DNA from: Ptychodera flava
Lineage: Eukaryota > Hemichordata > Enteropneusta > Ptychoderidae
Reading direction: 5' to 3'
Length of the DNA stretch: 64,000 nucleotides
NCBI RefSeq assembly: GCF_041260155.1
Contig: NC_091944.1
Location: 19,613,772 to 19,677,771 of the forward strand
The notes beneath the pieces are model-generated. The model was not told the origin of the DNA, ran no database searches, and was given only the letters and a program-made list of their open reading frames with translations. Every line of letters starts with the position of its first letter. Position 1 is the stretch's first letter. The translations under genes were made by a program, and so were the position numbers. Shown here one piece after another: positions 1-11,966 of this stretch.

Positions 1-1260
1 CTTGTAGAGTATACATGCCAGTATTTTAATTCAGTATTAAATAAATTGGTCGCTAATTGCCAAGATCACTATGGTCCACTTTCTTGAAGAGTAACCCAAG
101 GACTGCAAATTCGTGTCTCAGAACTTTACAGTGTAAACCCTCTTGAATTGCAATAAATAAAATTCCCCCAAGAACATCCCAGAAATTTTCTATGAAATTC
201 GGCGGACAAACATTTGTAGCCGAGGGATTTACCATTCTTCGCTGATGTGACAGCAGCTTTATATTTCTGAAATGAAATTGGTTGTCAAGAATGTCTCCAA
301 ATTCTTGTGAAAGTATGCTCGCTAAGTGACTATAAGCGAGATAAAGACCTATCTTGCGGTCAGCAACATTCGTAGAAGAGTATAGCTTGGAATAAACGAT
401 GCTTGTAACTTGTTTTCTCTTCACCATACGGTTTCCCAATTTAAGTTTGCAATTGTATACTTGGCCCCATTACGCATCAAGACTTAAAAAATTGCAATCC
501 TTGTTCCAAGTGGACGGCACCGGTGTCAAACTTGCCAATTCTAGCACTGCATATTGAGTAAGTATACTTATTGCCTTTACATCGACGGATATCTTTCCAG
601 ACTCATAGTCGGTCAATGTTTTATGTACTCGTAGGCGCCCTTCCTCGACTCCATTCACTTCACAGCCGTACTTGACCGACATTTTTGATCAGCGGGCTGT
701 CCGCTGAAAACGCCAAGCCTTTCACCGCGAGTCAAATTCCTCATTGGTGTTTAATGAACGGGTTATTTTCATACAGTTGCGACTGAGTTCTTATGCTGAT
801 ACCGGTGAAAGCTTCGACTCTTTCACTTTGTGCTCTTATGCAGATTCGTTCTTGAAAATGGCTTGCATATAAAACATTCACTCGTAACTACTGACGATAA
901 AGCGATGCACACTTCTTCCTTTGATGTACTCTCTGATTCTTCTCTCGATATCATTCTGAACCATTTAAACACTTGCTCGACGGCGTTCTCTTCTGTGTGA
1001 AACGATGTTCCTTATCTCTAACACAAGCAGGAAATTTGTCTGACATGAAACGCCAAAAGCTTATTTGAAGAGAGAAATTTTTGCTTTTCGGTTTATAAAA
1101 TAAATGCTAACAGTAATTGCTGAGCCATCTTCAGTCGTGTACTCATCGTGCAGTAAGACAATTCTGAAGATGATGAGTGCAGAACGTGTGCTAATACCTT
1201 CCGTTAGACTGTAACAGTGGAGCGCCATTACAACATAAATTACGTCACTACAGTTTGACG
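1..1260. other. 3' flank of SLC34 copy A; two weak minus-strand ORFs
   Basis: This stretch lies downstream of the decayed SLC34 copy. Two short minus-strand open frames, 470-682 (70 codons) and 53-439 (128 codons), look somewhat protein-like, but I recognise no family or motif. They are in different frames separated by stops, and no convincing splice pair joins them. They could be exons of an unknown gene running off the left edge, or chance. Confidence 0.25.
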
Positions 1261-1991
1261 TTATCCGTCTTTCCAAAGCGTAACGATTTCATGTGTTAAA
1301 CGTTTCCTCATGAGAAAACTTAGTACAACAATTGATATGATGATTACCCCAAAAGTATAAAAAATGCTATAAGATACTGAAACCCAGCTAAAGAAAGCCC
1401 TATAACAATTAATGGTAACATTATGAAGACTACCGCGATATATACGACTGAAAACCAACGATATCGAGCTGCTATTTTTCCCAACAAGCTTGCACTTTTC
1501 AGAGGTAATTTTCGGAGGATGGGATTGTATAGAAGAGTATAATTCCTGATACATTGAAAAAAAGATGGCACAATGATATTTGAACACCTTCTACAAAGCC
1601 CGCGCTTTTTGAACTGGCAAACGCTGCGAGAAGACTTGTAAAAGTCGTTCCTATGTTAGCTCCTAATGTCAACGGATATAGTCTCTCTAGGTGATGACGC
1701 GCAAACCTGCAATTGGTATCAGAATGGACGTGAAAACTGAACTACTTTGTAGTAACATGGTAAACAAACAGCCGATTAAAATAGCGACGCAACCAGTTAA
1801 TGGAGCAAGGCGCCCTGGCAAGTCTTTCCTTAGAAACGTCTTCAGGCATTTGCGGCGCTTCCTCGTAGCATGGAATCCAACAGTTTTACCATCACAAATA
1901 AGCATATTATCATCAGTACAGTGGAGGAAACCAATAATATCAGCCCTATTTGTTCCATCGGACAAATCACACCGAGCGAATAGAAAGTTGT
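1261..1991 (-). pseudogene. SLC34 copy A, last exon
   Basis: This corresponds to the single long terminal exon of copy B, beginning at the conserved acceptor before ACAACTTTC. The frame changes at about 1945 (+1), 1845 (-1), 1689 (-1, giving TAG), 1525 (-1) and 1347 (-1). The tail jumps from the LMRK-like segment straight to HEIVTL, having lost the conserved [11 protein letters not shown] region present in copy B. Confidence 0.9.
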
Positions 1992-2331
1992 CTGAAAGAG
2001 AAATGGAATGAATAGTTCAAATATTACATAATGAACCAGAGCTTGGTTTCAAAACATGAATATGGCATTTTCGTGGAGTATCCAACTTCATCTTCTAAAA
2101 ATATCAAGGTGTTCTGATAGCCAATGAGTAGAAACCTTGACACAGAAATGGATGATATAGATTAGTATTTTACCATAATTATATTGACAGCAAACAACTA
2201 TGACTTACTGACATATCTTTAGTAAGTTCATCAGGTCGCTGTAATTAATCTCCCTTTTTCATTCTGGTCTAACTTATGAAATGACAACTCTTACATTACA
2301 CCACTGTCACAGTAAATTTACTACACCTTAC

Positions 2332-2494
2332 TTCTTGCACGATGAATTGTGTTGTTGAGCATCACTGAGTGATTGTAGATAGTTTCCATTGTCATCATTT
2401 ATGGTGTCGTTGTCGAAGTCGTCTTCTACTGTTGCCCATCGATCGATGAGACTTTCTCCTTTGCGTAACTCAGTTTTCCTGTATCTTCATTGAC
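2332..2494 (-). pseudogene. SLC34 copy A, extracellular-loop exon
   Basis: The exon starts with VNEDTGK after an acceptor, exactly as in copy B, then a missing base near 2475 shifts the frame. At DNA level it follows copy B to the donor GTAAGG at 2331. The copy B exon encodes the large N-glycosylated loop. Confidence 0.75.
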
Positions 2495-3138
2495 CTATCG
2501 ATGATAAAATAATCACCATGTCACGTTGCCTGTCATACTTACATCAATACCCCACACTGTTCAGTTAAGTTTACAATTTGAACTTTATAATCAACTTATA
2601 GTAACTTTATACAGATGCCTTCGGCAAAATTCAATCAATGATTTACTAATCAACAAATTAAATCAAAGCCAAATAGGTTCATTTGACACTTTGATAAATA
2701 CAATTTAATCAACACGGGGTGCTAAGAGGACAGAATGTGTGTTTCTGGTAACCAGACCCACCCTAATGAAAGCCCCCGACCCTAAACTTTTGCCGCGTCT
2801 TGTTGGGCCACACCCAAACAAACGTAACAAATACCAAAAACCGTTCCTGACCGACCTACCTTTTTGCTGAGGACATGTTAAGGGAATGCCAAGTGGGTTT
2901 TTGCTACAAAATGTGTGATCAATTGCAATACTAACGGGAAAGAATTTTAGACTTATCATCATTTGTAAGACTTCAGTTGTAATCTAATAACATATTCTTA
3001 AAGAAATGAAAAAAAAAATCCTTCCTGGTGAAACGAACAGTCACGTTATTGGCTCTCAGATTGTGATGTAACTCTTTGATTTGTGTTCTCCATGGTCTAC
3101 ACAGTTAAAACTGAGATATCAATGAGAAGGAAATTTAC

Positions 3139-3459
3139 CGTGTATCTTAATTTCAACTGTATAATATGATCAGTCACGATATCGGAATTTTTTAATCATA
3201 TTCGTAGACTGGAGTCGTGGAAGACTTGAGTTTGCCACTATTGCTGACGTCACACGGAACAGGTAATCGGTTGCGCGCTCTAATGGAAGCAATACGATGA
3301 CAGCGAACCAGTTGAAACAATCGTGAACGGTCGCACCAGCAAAAGCGAAACGGAAATATTTTCTTCGGTGAGGTTGTCCACCAGCAACTATTGTATTTGT
3401 TATTGATGTACCTATGTTGGCACCCATCACCATTGGAATGGCATCCTTTACTTTTATGA
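3139..3459 (-). pseudogene. SLC34 copy A, MGANIGTS exon
   Basis: The core [14 protein letters not shown] and the segment [13 protein letters not shown], both typical of SLC34 proteins, read through without interruption, unlike the same exon in copy B. One extra base in the A-run near 3190 shifts the frame shortly before the donor, giving a stop. Confidence 0.85.
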
Positions 3460-3649
3460 CTGTCGATAAGGAAAACACATATTTAGATAATGCACGACCC
3501 GATATTATAAATGTAGGTCATACTTTGCCGATAGAAAGCGTAAACAGTTTTGATGTTCAAGAATACAATGAAAATCACGTTGTGAAGCAGTTTTCTGACA
3601 AAAATATGAATATGAAGCTTGTTAGAGTATTGAAACTTAAGTGACGGAC

Positions 3650-3738
<89 letters not shown>

Positions 3739-3760
3739 TATATATATAATATATATACAA
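3650..3760. repeat. (TA)n microsatellite
   Basis: About 110 bp of nearly pure TA dinucleotide in the intron of SLC34 copy A between its first-QSSS and MGANIGTS exons. It can be translated as long Ile/Tyr runs, which are not genes. Confidence 0.95.
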
Positions 3761-3784
3761 TTGAAAAAACACGCAACTACATCT

Positions 3785-3862
3785 GCGTGTCTCTGCACAG
3801 CAAATTTTGGGGGCTTGAAAAAATGACCCATGTAGGACTTGAACCTACGTCCCCGAATTCAG
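3785..3862 (-). repeat. tRNA-like (SINE?) fragment with B box
   Basis: On the minus strand a T-arm-like segment contains GGTTCAAGTCC, an exact match to the Pol III B-box consensus, within a TAGG...CCTA stem and followed by TGGGTCA as an acceptor-like 3' strand. The 5' half of a tRNA is absent: the sequence beyond is (TA)n on both sides. It is most likely a piece of a tRNA-derived SINE rather than a functional tRNA. Confidence 0.45.
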
Positions 3863-3864
3863 TT

Positions 3865-3886
3865 CATATAATATATAATATATATC

Positions 3887-3938
<52 letters not shown>

Positions 3939-3955
3939 ATATATATATTATATAA
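3865..3955. repeat. (TA)n microsatellite
   Basis: A second TA tract with interspersed TATATT units, on the other side of the tRNA-like fragment. Confidence 0.9.
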
Positions 3956-4161
3956 AAGTTATAAATCTGTACTTAAGTTTCATGCATCCTGCAATCTTTA
4001 CACATATGAAGTGAAGGATTCTTAGCCCCGTACTCTCGTTTATGTTTGGGACGTACATGTCTATTTGTAGGTGGTATTTAAATTTGATAAATAATATTTG
4101 TTTTTGTGGGGACATTTTGAAACCATTTCGAGTGTTTGTTTAAAAGCGTAGATTTGATATT

Positions 4162-4162
<1 letters not shown>

Positions 4163-4232
<70 letters not shown>
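4163..4232. repeat. (TA)n microsatellite
   Basis: Uninterrupted TA repeat about 70 bp long, 30 bp downstream of the donor of the first-QSSS exon of copy A. Confidence 0.95.
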
Positions 4233-4233
<1 letters not shown>

Positions 4234-4268
4234 TAGATCGTATACATAATTATTATCAAAATACACAC

Positions 4269-4545
4269 CTTTTGCTGCTACTATGCAAACGATGATAGAT
4301 GTAGTGGCAACTGGAGCTTTGTAACAAGACTGTAACGATAATCCCAATCATCATTCCAACTGCGGCGTTCTGTAAGAGAGTGCTGTTAGACAAAGCCGCG
4401 CCGGCAGCCGTGACGCCAACCAGAGTGAAAGCTTTACCCATCAATGCTAGCGCCACGATGAAGAAATATAAGCAAAGAAGCACCAATAAGGGCTTCCAAG
4501 TCCAACGCCATAATATTCGCTGGATTTTTCCACGAAATGTTAATT
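4269..4545 (-). pseudogene. SLC34 copy A, first QSSS exon
   Basis: This encodes the first membrane segments and first QSSS repeat (residues like LYFFIVALALMG and [10 protein letters not shown]). Relative to copy B one base is inserted immediately after QSSS (near 4300), so the following ATTSIVV segment is out of frame. The acceptor after a polypyrimidine tract and a donor AAG|GTGTGT are preserved. Confidence 0.8.
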
Positions 4546-5066
4546 CTGAAAGAAAAAAAAGAAAAGAAAAGAAATAAAAACAACAAACAACTACCCTGGC
4601 TGACAAGTAATGGCGAGTTCTTTATATCGATATTATAGCATGTAACAAATTAGCTCCTATGTACAAAACGCATGAGTTCTGTTGAAGGATATTTGATCTT
4701 GTCTTCTCCTTTCAGAATATGTGACATTGAACTGACAAAACTTGATAACCAATTCAGTATCTGCAGTTCAAGTTTTACATACTTGTACTACGGTATCTTC
4801 GTTTGGTTTACTTTTGGCCAATTTGTACCTACGTGGTAGTGAGTTCATGGTGTAATTATAAGTCACCAACTAAATATTCATAACTGCACAATTCCTCACA
4901 GTGAGGTCGCGAAGTCGTACGTCATGCTTTAGCTGTAACTGGATCTATCGCTTTCTGACGGACTTCAAGGCGTGCCTATGATGCAAGAACGGTAGAAGAT
5001 GAATGCAGTCATAGACCCTGTTAGGGTTCAGTTAAGTTTTGAAAAGTTACAATGCGATTAACTCAC

Positions 5067-5376
5067 CTTGCCATGTTATGTGATGATCTTTAGAATCTTG
5101 CGGGTCAACTTTTTTTCACATCCCTTGCCTTCTTCAAAATCCCTCTCTCCAGGTCTGTCCGATGATCGACGTTGTTTATAGGCTCTTCTTCAGACTTGAT
5201 TGACGTTCGTTTTCTTCGTTACCGAGAGGCTGCTCATCACCACATACCGATACAGATGTATTATGATGTTGCTTCGGTATAAGTGTCTGTTCTACTTTTC
5301 CATTTTTCGCTAAGTAGCTGCAAACGTCTTTTCTGGCGATCTGGTTTGAATTCGTGTCTGCAGTATTTCTTTGCAT
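5067..5376 (-). pseudogene. SLC34 copy A, N-terminal exon remnant
   Basis: An open frame from an ATG at 5376 runs to about 5176. Its 3' part (about 5067-5160) aligns at the DNA level with the N-terminal cytosolic exon of copy B, including the donor site AAG|GTGAGT. The copy A frame has shifted, so the downstream part no longer reads like copy B and meets a stop before the donor. Confidence 0.55.
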
Positions 5377-8305
5377 TGAAGATAATGATGATGATGATGT
5401 TGTAATGGATCAACCAAGCTATGTTAAGCACGTGTTAACTGTCCGTGTGTGTATGCTGTTGTCACAACCATTACATTCAATTTCCTTGTCCTGTATATAA
5501 TTGTTGTTGATTTCAGTGGGATTAATCATTGTTGCTCCATCAATTTAAACCAGCCTGTATTTAAAATATATGCATAAAAAATAAATAAACCTGCTGGCGG
5601 GGTACACGTTTTTATATTGTTCGAAGATTCTTCATTTCCTTATCCTATGTTTTTTCTATTTTGACGTAAACTGAAAGAACACATAAATCCATGTAAATTC
5701 TTTCAAAAGAGTGTCGCGCGTACTGTAAAGTCTGCTACTGGTTTCTTGAGGACAAATGAAGATGTAGGGTTTATACCAAAGAATCCATCAAGTCAATGTG
5801 TTTAGAAAATTAATATCATGTTGCACCGGTCAAACCAGTCAACATAACGTACTTATACTATCTGTCATGGCTTTAAAGGCATGTTTTGCAAATTTCTACA
5901 AATACGAAGACGCAAATTATCAAGCAATCAACTTAGGAGCAATAACTACATATAACTATGAACTGACACATAACAATACAAGCTTGTCTCGACGAATTAT
6001 AATATTCTCGTGTATCTCTATCTATTCGTGATTTTGTAAAATTAAGTTTGTGTGCTGCGTTCTTCTCGTACGTTGAGTTTGGTCTAACATTATCTTTATC
6101 CCATGAAACAGAGAGAATATTTGTACTCGTGAGAAAAACCGTGAGCTGGAGCCGAGTCGCCGAAGGACTTGAACTCCCTTGCATGTCTTCTGTAAACTCT
6201 GTCACAGAACCTTCCATTGAACTTCAAATTGATGCATTTTTTATCAACATCTAGGCATATCTTCTTTGTGAAGAGACGCTCTCATTTGTAGTACAAAGTA
6301 CCCATAGATACGCAGACTGATTTCTGATATAACTGAACTATCTTCAGTACTACCCACAGTATCGTAAAACATGCTTCTTCTAAATAAAATATGGCTTTTC
6401 GTGGTAATGGGTTAACTATTGAGGTGTAATAGAATTTGAAGGATGGGACATGTTGTCCACATGCCAATTTTGATAGCCACATGCAAGCAACGTGAACTAA
6501 TGTGTGTCGAGAGCTGTATTTGATGTGATCTCTTAATGCCACTTGATTTTCGGCTGTGTTTATTGTCACTAAGGGAAAAACAAAGAGCCGTTACCGGGTA
6601 AGTTAAAATAACTACACGGGCGTATTATATTATCAGATAAGGATGGCACAGCGCTTGGCAGTCAACCCGCATAGCAAATCAGCAAGTTTCTAATCCGATC
6701 GATAACATTGTCATGCACTCTTTTACGTGAAGAACATTAATTTGCCATAACAAGACGCCTTTATACCTATTACATCTCTACGACTGTGTCTGAAGTTGGA
6801 TGGGTTTTGCTCACCTTTCACAAAATACACTTCCGGTAATTGATTTTTGTGCGTTTGCTTTTCGTTGGCGCGTCATTTTCTTGTGAAGTTTTTTCTATGA
6901 AATCTCACTGAAGGGTATTTCAGGTATCCGGTGGAGAGAGTATATAATGTCTTATGTTAGCACCATTTATTTTGTCTGCGTAATGCTTTGTATAAGTTAC
7001 AACGTATACTCAATATCACTATATTCCGATTAAAGCCAGGAGCAGAGTGTCTTATTTCATTATAGAAGTCGTTGAAACGTATTAGCATCAATACCATCAG
7101 ATGAGTAATTTTACAGTTATAGAAGCGTACTTGGTCCATAAAAACTCTTCCATGTACATACTCTTGCAACCATGATAAAAAAATATAATCTACTTCTAAA
7201 TCTGACTAGTATAGGGATGTTATCAAGAATATCACGGCATTCCAGGTTGTGAAAATAGGTCCCTAGATAATGAAACCGGAACATTGACAAAACATCTGGA
7301 AACAAAGGCTCCGCCTATTGTATCTCTAAAACGGGATGCATGCACTTCAAATATTGTTTCAAATACAAATGTTCAAAATAACATTGTAATTGAGATAAAA
7401 TTGTTCAACCGTTTGGGTTCTTTAGTAAGAAAGAATTAAAGGACGATTGATAGTATAATTTTTGTATTTCCAAGAGTCATGACGGTTCGGACACAGCGAA
7501 AAAATAATAATTTGCAATAAGAAACTTCCCTTGAATGCAAAATTGTGACTTCACGATCTCAAATCTTGCCTGTTTGCGCCCATAAGTGGTCTGTCAAAAG
7601 TGCAATTTTATTTGCTTGGATGAAACTGCATGTTTGATATTGGTATTGTACATAATGTAGGTAAGATGGATTAAAAGCATGAACGAATATACACTGTCTT
7701 AATATACACAGTCTTTAATTGACCAATCTAAAAATTATATGTATCTCTACCTGTTTTCTCCATATAAACAGACAGTGTAATCTTAATCATGTAAGTTGTT
7801 TCATTGTGGAGCAAGAAATCGAGAGGAACATAGCATTTGCTATAATAGTTTCAGTATTTAACGTACCTGTATCCTATGAATGATGGCTTCATGTCTTGTA
7901 TTGGCAAAATAGGCAACGTCCGTTTCTGCCATCCTTCCAGTCTGTCTGGTTCACGTGTCTACCTTTGAAATGGTTGTCTGGTCCCTGCCCCATTTCCACC
8001 GCTGGCAGCGCTGTCTATTTTCGTAAGCACCGCAGCCAGCGGTAGGATTAGAATGGAGCACGGAACCAGGCTATTGAATTGGACGCAGGTGATACGTCTC
8101 ATGATGACCACGTGCACATATTGGCGGTTTGCAAAGCACATGTGTCGATAACATGTATGGAAATGTTATGAAAATAGTGGAGTGACTGAAACATTCTTTA
8201 ATATGTTATGGGTGCAATTATTATTTGTTAAATCGAAAATGAATATACGGATTACGAAATCAAATCGTTCTTACACATCAACATATATTTAATAAAAATT
8301 GACCT
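5377..8305. other. intergenic, no gene seen
   Basis: AT-rich sequence with only short scattered open frames. I see no conserved protein motif, no complete tRNA and no clear repeat in this stretch. Confidence 0.6.
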
Positions 8306-9110
8306 TTAGGGACCGTTCAGTTTTTACGGCCGGGGGGGGGCGGCAAAATCCAGGGGGGGGGGTCCTCATAATTTTGGAATCCTCAAAGGTGGGGTCATCG
8401 CTTTTTCACTGGTAGGAAAGGGGGTCACCACATTTTCAGAAACGTAATACCAACAATAAAGTTCACTTTATGCCATGGCCATGATCGACCCTCTTTACCA
8501 GCGGTCCGCCTTCGGCGACCCACTACAATAAATATACATTATGTATTACCCATGACCCTCTTAACGGGCAGACGCCTTTGGCGGCCCACTCCAATTAGGT
8601 TTACTTCATTGCGATGGCCATGATCGACCCTCTTACCGGCGGGCCACCTTTGGTGGCCCACTAGAATAAAGTTGACTTTACGTTATGGCCCATGACCCTC
8701 TTAACCCAAGGCTGCCTTTGGCGAACCACTCCAATAAAGTTTACTTTATACAATGTCCATGGACATAAGTGTCTATGGAAACGAAGTTAAAAATTGCCTT
8801 ACAGTCGTCCTAATTAACAGACGTTTCAATGGATGTGGCTGAGAAGTTTGTGCCCTGGCATCTCTGCTACACGAATAAAGTGCGCCGCGTACTGTAGTTC
8901 AAATCCAAAACCATGCGGGTAAATTTGACATATGGGTTTTGGTTATTTTTCAGCCGGGAGGGGGGGGGGTCATCAAATTTTTTCGTCTGAAAAAGAGGGG
9001 GTCATCTTTTTTTCACGAAAATGCAGGGGGGGGGGGGTCTATATTTTTTTGAACACCGGCGACAAGATTTTGCAGGCCCCCCCAGGCCGTAAAAACTGAA
9101 CGCTCCCTTA
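8306..9110. mobile_element. non-autonomous PIF/Harbinger-like element, about 0.8 kb
   Basis: The terminal inverted repeats start GGGACCGTTCAG and end CTGAACGCTCCC, and extend inward over TTTTTACGGCC. Both ends are flanked by the 3-bp direct repeat TTA (8306-8308 and 9108-9110). A TWA duplication with G-rich ends is the established signature of PIF/Harbinger elements. Both subterminal zones are arrays of G runs with GGGTCA-like units, and the interior holds four tandem repeats. No transposase frame is present, so it would depend on a helper element. Confidence 0.75.
8449..8760. repeat. tandem repeat, about 4 x 85 bp, inside the Harbinger-like element
   Basis: Four diverged units each contain ATGACCCTCTTA or ATCGACCCTCTT, then a GC-rich palindromic core around GCCTTTGGCGGCCCACT, then AATAAAGTTTACTTTA. 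The palindromic core could form a hairpin in every unit. Confidence 0.8.
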
Positions 9111-9899
9111 GTGGGACTCGAAATCGACAATACTTTCCAGAAATGACTTCTCCCGTAAACACGAGTTCTGTGCATTTTCATGGAGTGCATGAAGTTTGGT
9201 CATCCCAGAATAACGCCTACCTGAGTTACTGTTGCAGAGGACATTGTGGTGGACCGACGGAATATTCATACTACTTTCATTTCGTTTCCGGACATGCGAT
9301 AAAATTAAATCAATTTCAAATGTCACACCTTGTACTCAGGCGTAGGCAATCGAAAACCACTTATAACATCACCCTTCTCCGGGCCGAGCTTCCTGAAACA
9401 TCACTTCCCTACAAAAAATTATGACCTGGTTAATTTCCATGTATTAGGATGGAGATTAAAATAAAGCGAATATCATTTGAATAGTTGTAAACGCCTCGAT
9501 GAATAACTCTATGACGCAAAGTATAATTATAGATTACATGTAAATGTCACAGGTTTCAATATAGTAATAGTTAATATCGCAAAATAAACCGTGAATATGT
9601 CCTCAACGTACCAAAGATAAAACCCTCTGCAATGAGCCTTGCAAATATCAGATAACACTCGCGTATCTAAACGGATCTTTGCTTTCAAATTACAGCCGTT
9701 TCAAACAAGGTGTGTACCGTATAGGTACAGAGAAAGATTTTAAAATTTCATGTTTTTCAGTTTCCCACACTCTGAGATCGATTTCTTATGTCAGCCAACA
9801 GGGTCTAAGCAGCTTTAATAATTAGTGTACATATTTCATAGCCAATTTGAGCCAATTTGGTATGTTAAAAATTTTGTTATTTTGATGATTCCCCTATAG

Positions 9900-10044
9900 T
9901 CGACTCTATAAGCTTATCAGGGCAATAAAGTCGACAATTCTCTCCTGGTGACTCGAGACACACTGAGCTGACCAAGGATCTGTTGCACACTACAGCAACC
10001 ATTAGGAAACAGTAAACATACTTTGTAGTTGCCCTCGTCGTCAT
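9900..10044 (-). pseudogene. partial copy of the TNFR-like first exon
   Basis: On the minus strand an ATG at 10044 begins MTTRATT, a hydrophobic signal-like stretch, and then residues ending SPGENCRLYCPDKLIEST. The DNA aligns with the first exon of the TNFR-like gene at 16.77-16.98 kb but lacks about 64 bp that hold most of the cysteine-rich domain. The donor GTAAAT of that exon is GGGGAA here. I found no second exon nearby. It is a partial or decayed duplicate. Confidence 0.65.
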
Positions 10045-11770
10045 GATTTGACAAGAATTTAGGAATATGACTGATCTACTAGATGTACTGGTCCGATGTA
10101 AGGTGGAAAGAAAACCAAAAAAGAAAATAGAAAGGAACGAAGGGAATTATAAGCGTCCAGAAAATATCATAGATGACATGATTAAATGTAACAATTTGAG
10201 GTCACCGTGCAAATATTTGGAATTTGAGAAACCTATTATCTAAAATAGGCAATGTACTCCATCATGTTAATTCTACGAGGAAAAATCATTTTATTTTGGT
10301 TTTAAAAAGAGCGCGATAGCGAAATGTTAATTATTTAACAGCTTCAAATGAACTTACACGAGTAGATTAGTTAAGAATTGTCGATATTTGAATGTCCAAA
10401 AACTAAATCTTACGTTAAATTCGGCACTGTCTATCGCTAGAACATCCCTTTTGTTTTGAATTTGGTCGATAGACCTGTACACAGAGCGCTGGTGGAGAAA
10501 GGGTTAAAATGTTGTTCTGTTTTACAATGAGTTGCAGCAGATTAAAAATAGTACAATTGACCCGATTAGCAGTGTTCAGTATTGCTGTAGTGCAAATTTC
10601 CATGAGAATTGACAAACCTGCTACTTTTACTGTAAATGAAGCGTGACTTATGAGAATAGTGTCGTTTTGAAGGGTTAAAAGTTTACGTATGACGTAAAGA
10701 ATGTTATATACAACAAGCTATAGCAAGTACACATGTTCATTCCTGGTAGCCACATGCAACTAACATGGTGCACTTAATGACTCTTCATTTTCGAGTATGT
10801 ACAGCTACTTCTGCCAGGCTTAACATGTTATCTGGACCCTAGATGTGTGTTGCAGAGTAGAATTACAAATCGAGAGATACATTTAATCTTTATTCCTGTA
10901 TCAACTTTGAAACATGGTATGTCTAAGATATCCTACATCGTAGATGAGCATATATAGGCAATCCCTTCATAAATAGTCCTATACAAGTCTGTATCGTCAA
11001 CGAGTAAACTAAAATATCTGCAGATATCCTCAGATATTTAAAACAAAGGAAAGCGACTTAATGTTGTCCTTCTGTAGTTTCAATGTGATCGGAACTCTAG
11101 TATGTCATGAAAACCCCATTCGCGTCAGCGGCAGTCTTCAAATCTGGGATATAACACATTGTAAACACTTCACTAATACACTTTCCATAACACCTCACAA
11201 TACAACACAATCAGACACCACACCCCAATTTATTCCAACTGTGGCCCATATGTAGCATGTTTATTGTAGTGTCTAAATGAAAGAAATTTAATGATGGCCA
11301 TTATAAAATCAGCATGAAGATGCTCAATGCCCCATCCGTTTGCGACGAGCCCTGTAAATACCATTATAAACAAGTCGTATCTTATTTGCGATAAAACAGA
11401 ATTTTCGGACTCGCGTCAAGTTGAACATTGAATCGCTAAAGTATGCGTGGAAGAAGGTTCTGAAAAGAATAATTAAAAGTCTCTGCGTAATTAGGAAATG
11501 CCGGCAAATATCTAAATGATCAATAGATCTTCTACAAGTATACAAACAATCCTATTCCTCTAATCTAGACTAATCCTTCTATTTTGCTTGTTTTTATAAC
11601 AAGCGTTTATATGATTTCGAAAGACAGCTGTCTGGTATAGAAAAAGACACGAAGGATCTTACCGAAACCTATCCATACGTTGAGCCATAAACACTGATGC
11701 GATTGTCTAAATCCTAAACCTTCTAAATGAACAGCTAGTATTTAATATAGGCCTATTGTTTATATTTAAG
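10045..11770. other. intergenic, no gene seen
   Basis: AT-rich sequence with no recognisable coding motif. A 73-codon minus-strand frame at 11324-11545 has no recognisable feature. Confidence 0.5.
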
Positions 11771-11909
11771 CAATAACCCCCGCCGCAGGAGGGTATACAC
11801 GAGATTTTGGTACAATGCGCGACATATAGCACGAGCCGATAGGCGAGTGCTATATGGAGCGAATTGTACCAAAATCGAGTGTATACCCGACTGCGAAGGG
11901 ATTATTGCT
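11771..11909. mobile_element. fold-back (palindromic) element
   Basis: A nearly complete inverted repeat. The left arm starts CAATAACCCCCG and runs through GGGTATACACGAG and TTTTGGTACAAT to CATATAGCACGAG. The right arm returns through CTATATGG, ATTGTACCAAAA, GTGTATACCC and GGGATTATTG. The arms are about 65 bp with a tiny loop, so a single strand folds into a long hairpin. It lies in TA-rich DNA, typical of a small fold-back MITE. Confidence 0.75.
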
Positions 11910-11966
11910 ATTATATTATATCAACTTGCGTGTATTTGTTGTCTTACTTGGGTATTTTCATCACTC

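Larger units (their letters stand above)
1261..5376 (-). pseudogene. SLC34-type Na/phosphate cotransporter pseudogene (copy A)
   Basis: Five exon-like blocks match, in order, the five coding exons of copy B at 23.7-28.4 kb, with conserved intron positions. Intact members are membrane proteins that couple Na+ uptake to inorganic phosphate uptake, with two inverted QSSS repeats. Both QSSS motifs can still be read here (LLQSSS near 4330 and [10 protein letters not shown] near 1750), as can MGANIGTS near 3410. Against copy B there are single-base indels in the last exon (near 1945, 1845, 1689, 1525 and 1347), in the glycosylated-loop exon (near 2475), at the end of the MGANIGTS exon (near 3190) and just after the first QSSS (near 4300). 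About 46 codons of the C-terminal tail are also missing. This is a decayed tandem duplicate; family assignment is very secure, non-function highly likely. Confidence 0.9.

Noticed and set aside
3483..3831. Minus-strand frames of 64-97 codons rich in Ile and Tyr
   Set aside because: They are translations of the (TA)n microsatellite.
6140..6190. tRNA-like B box (GAGTTCAAGTCC on the minus strand)
   Set aside because: It departs from the consensus and lacks a convincing T-stem, acceptor or A box.
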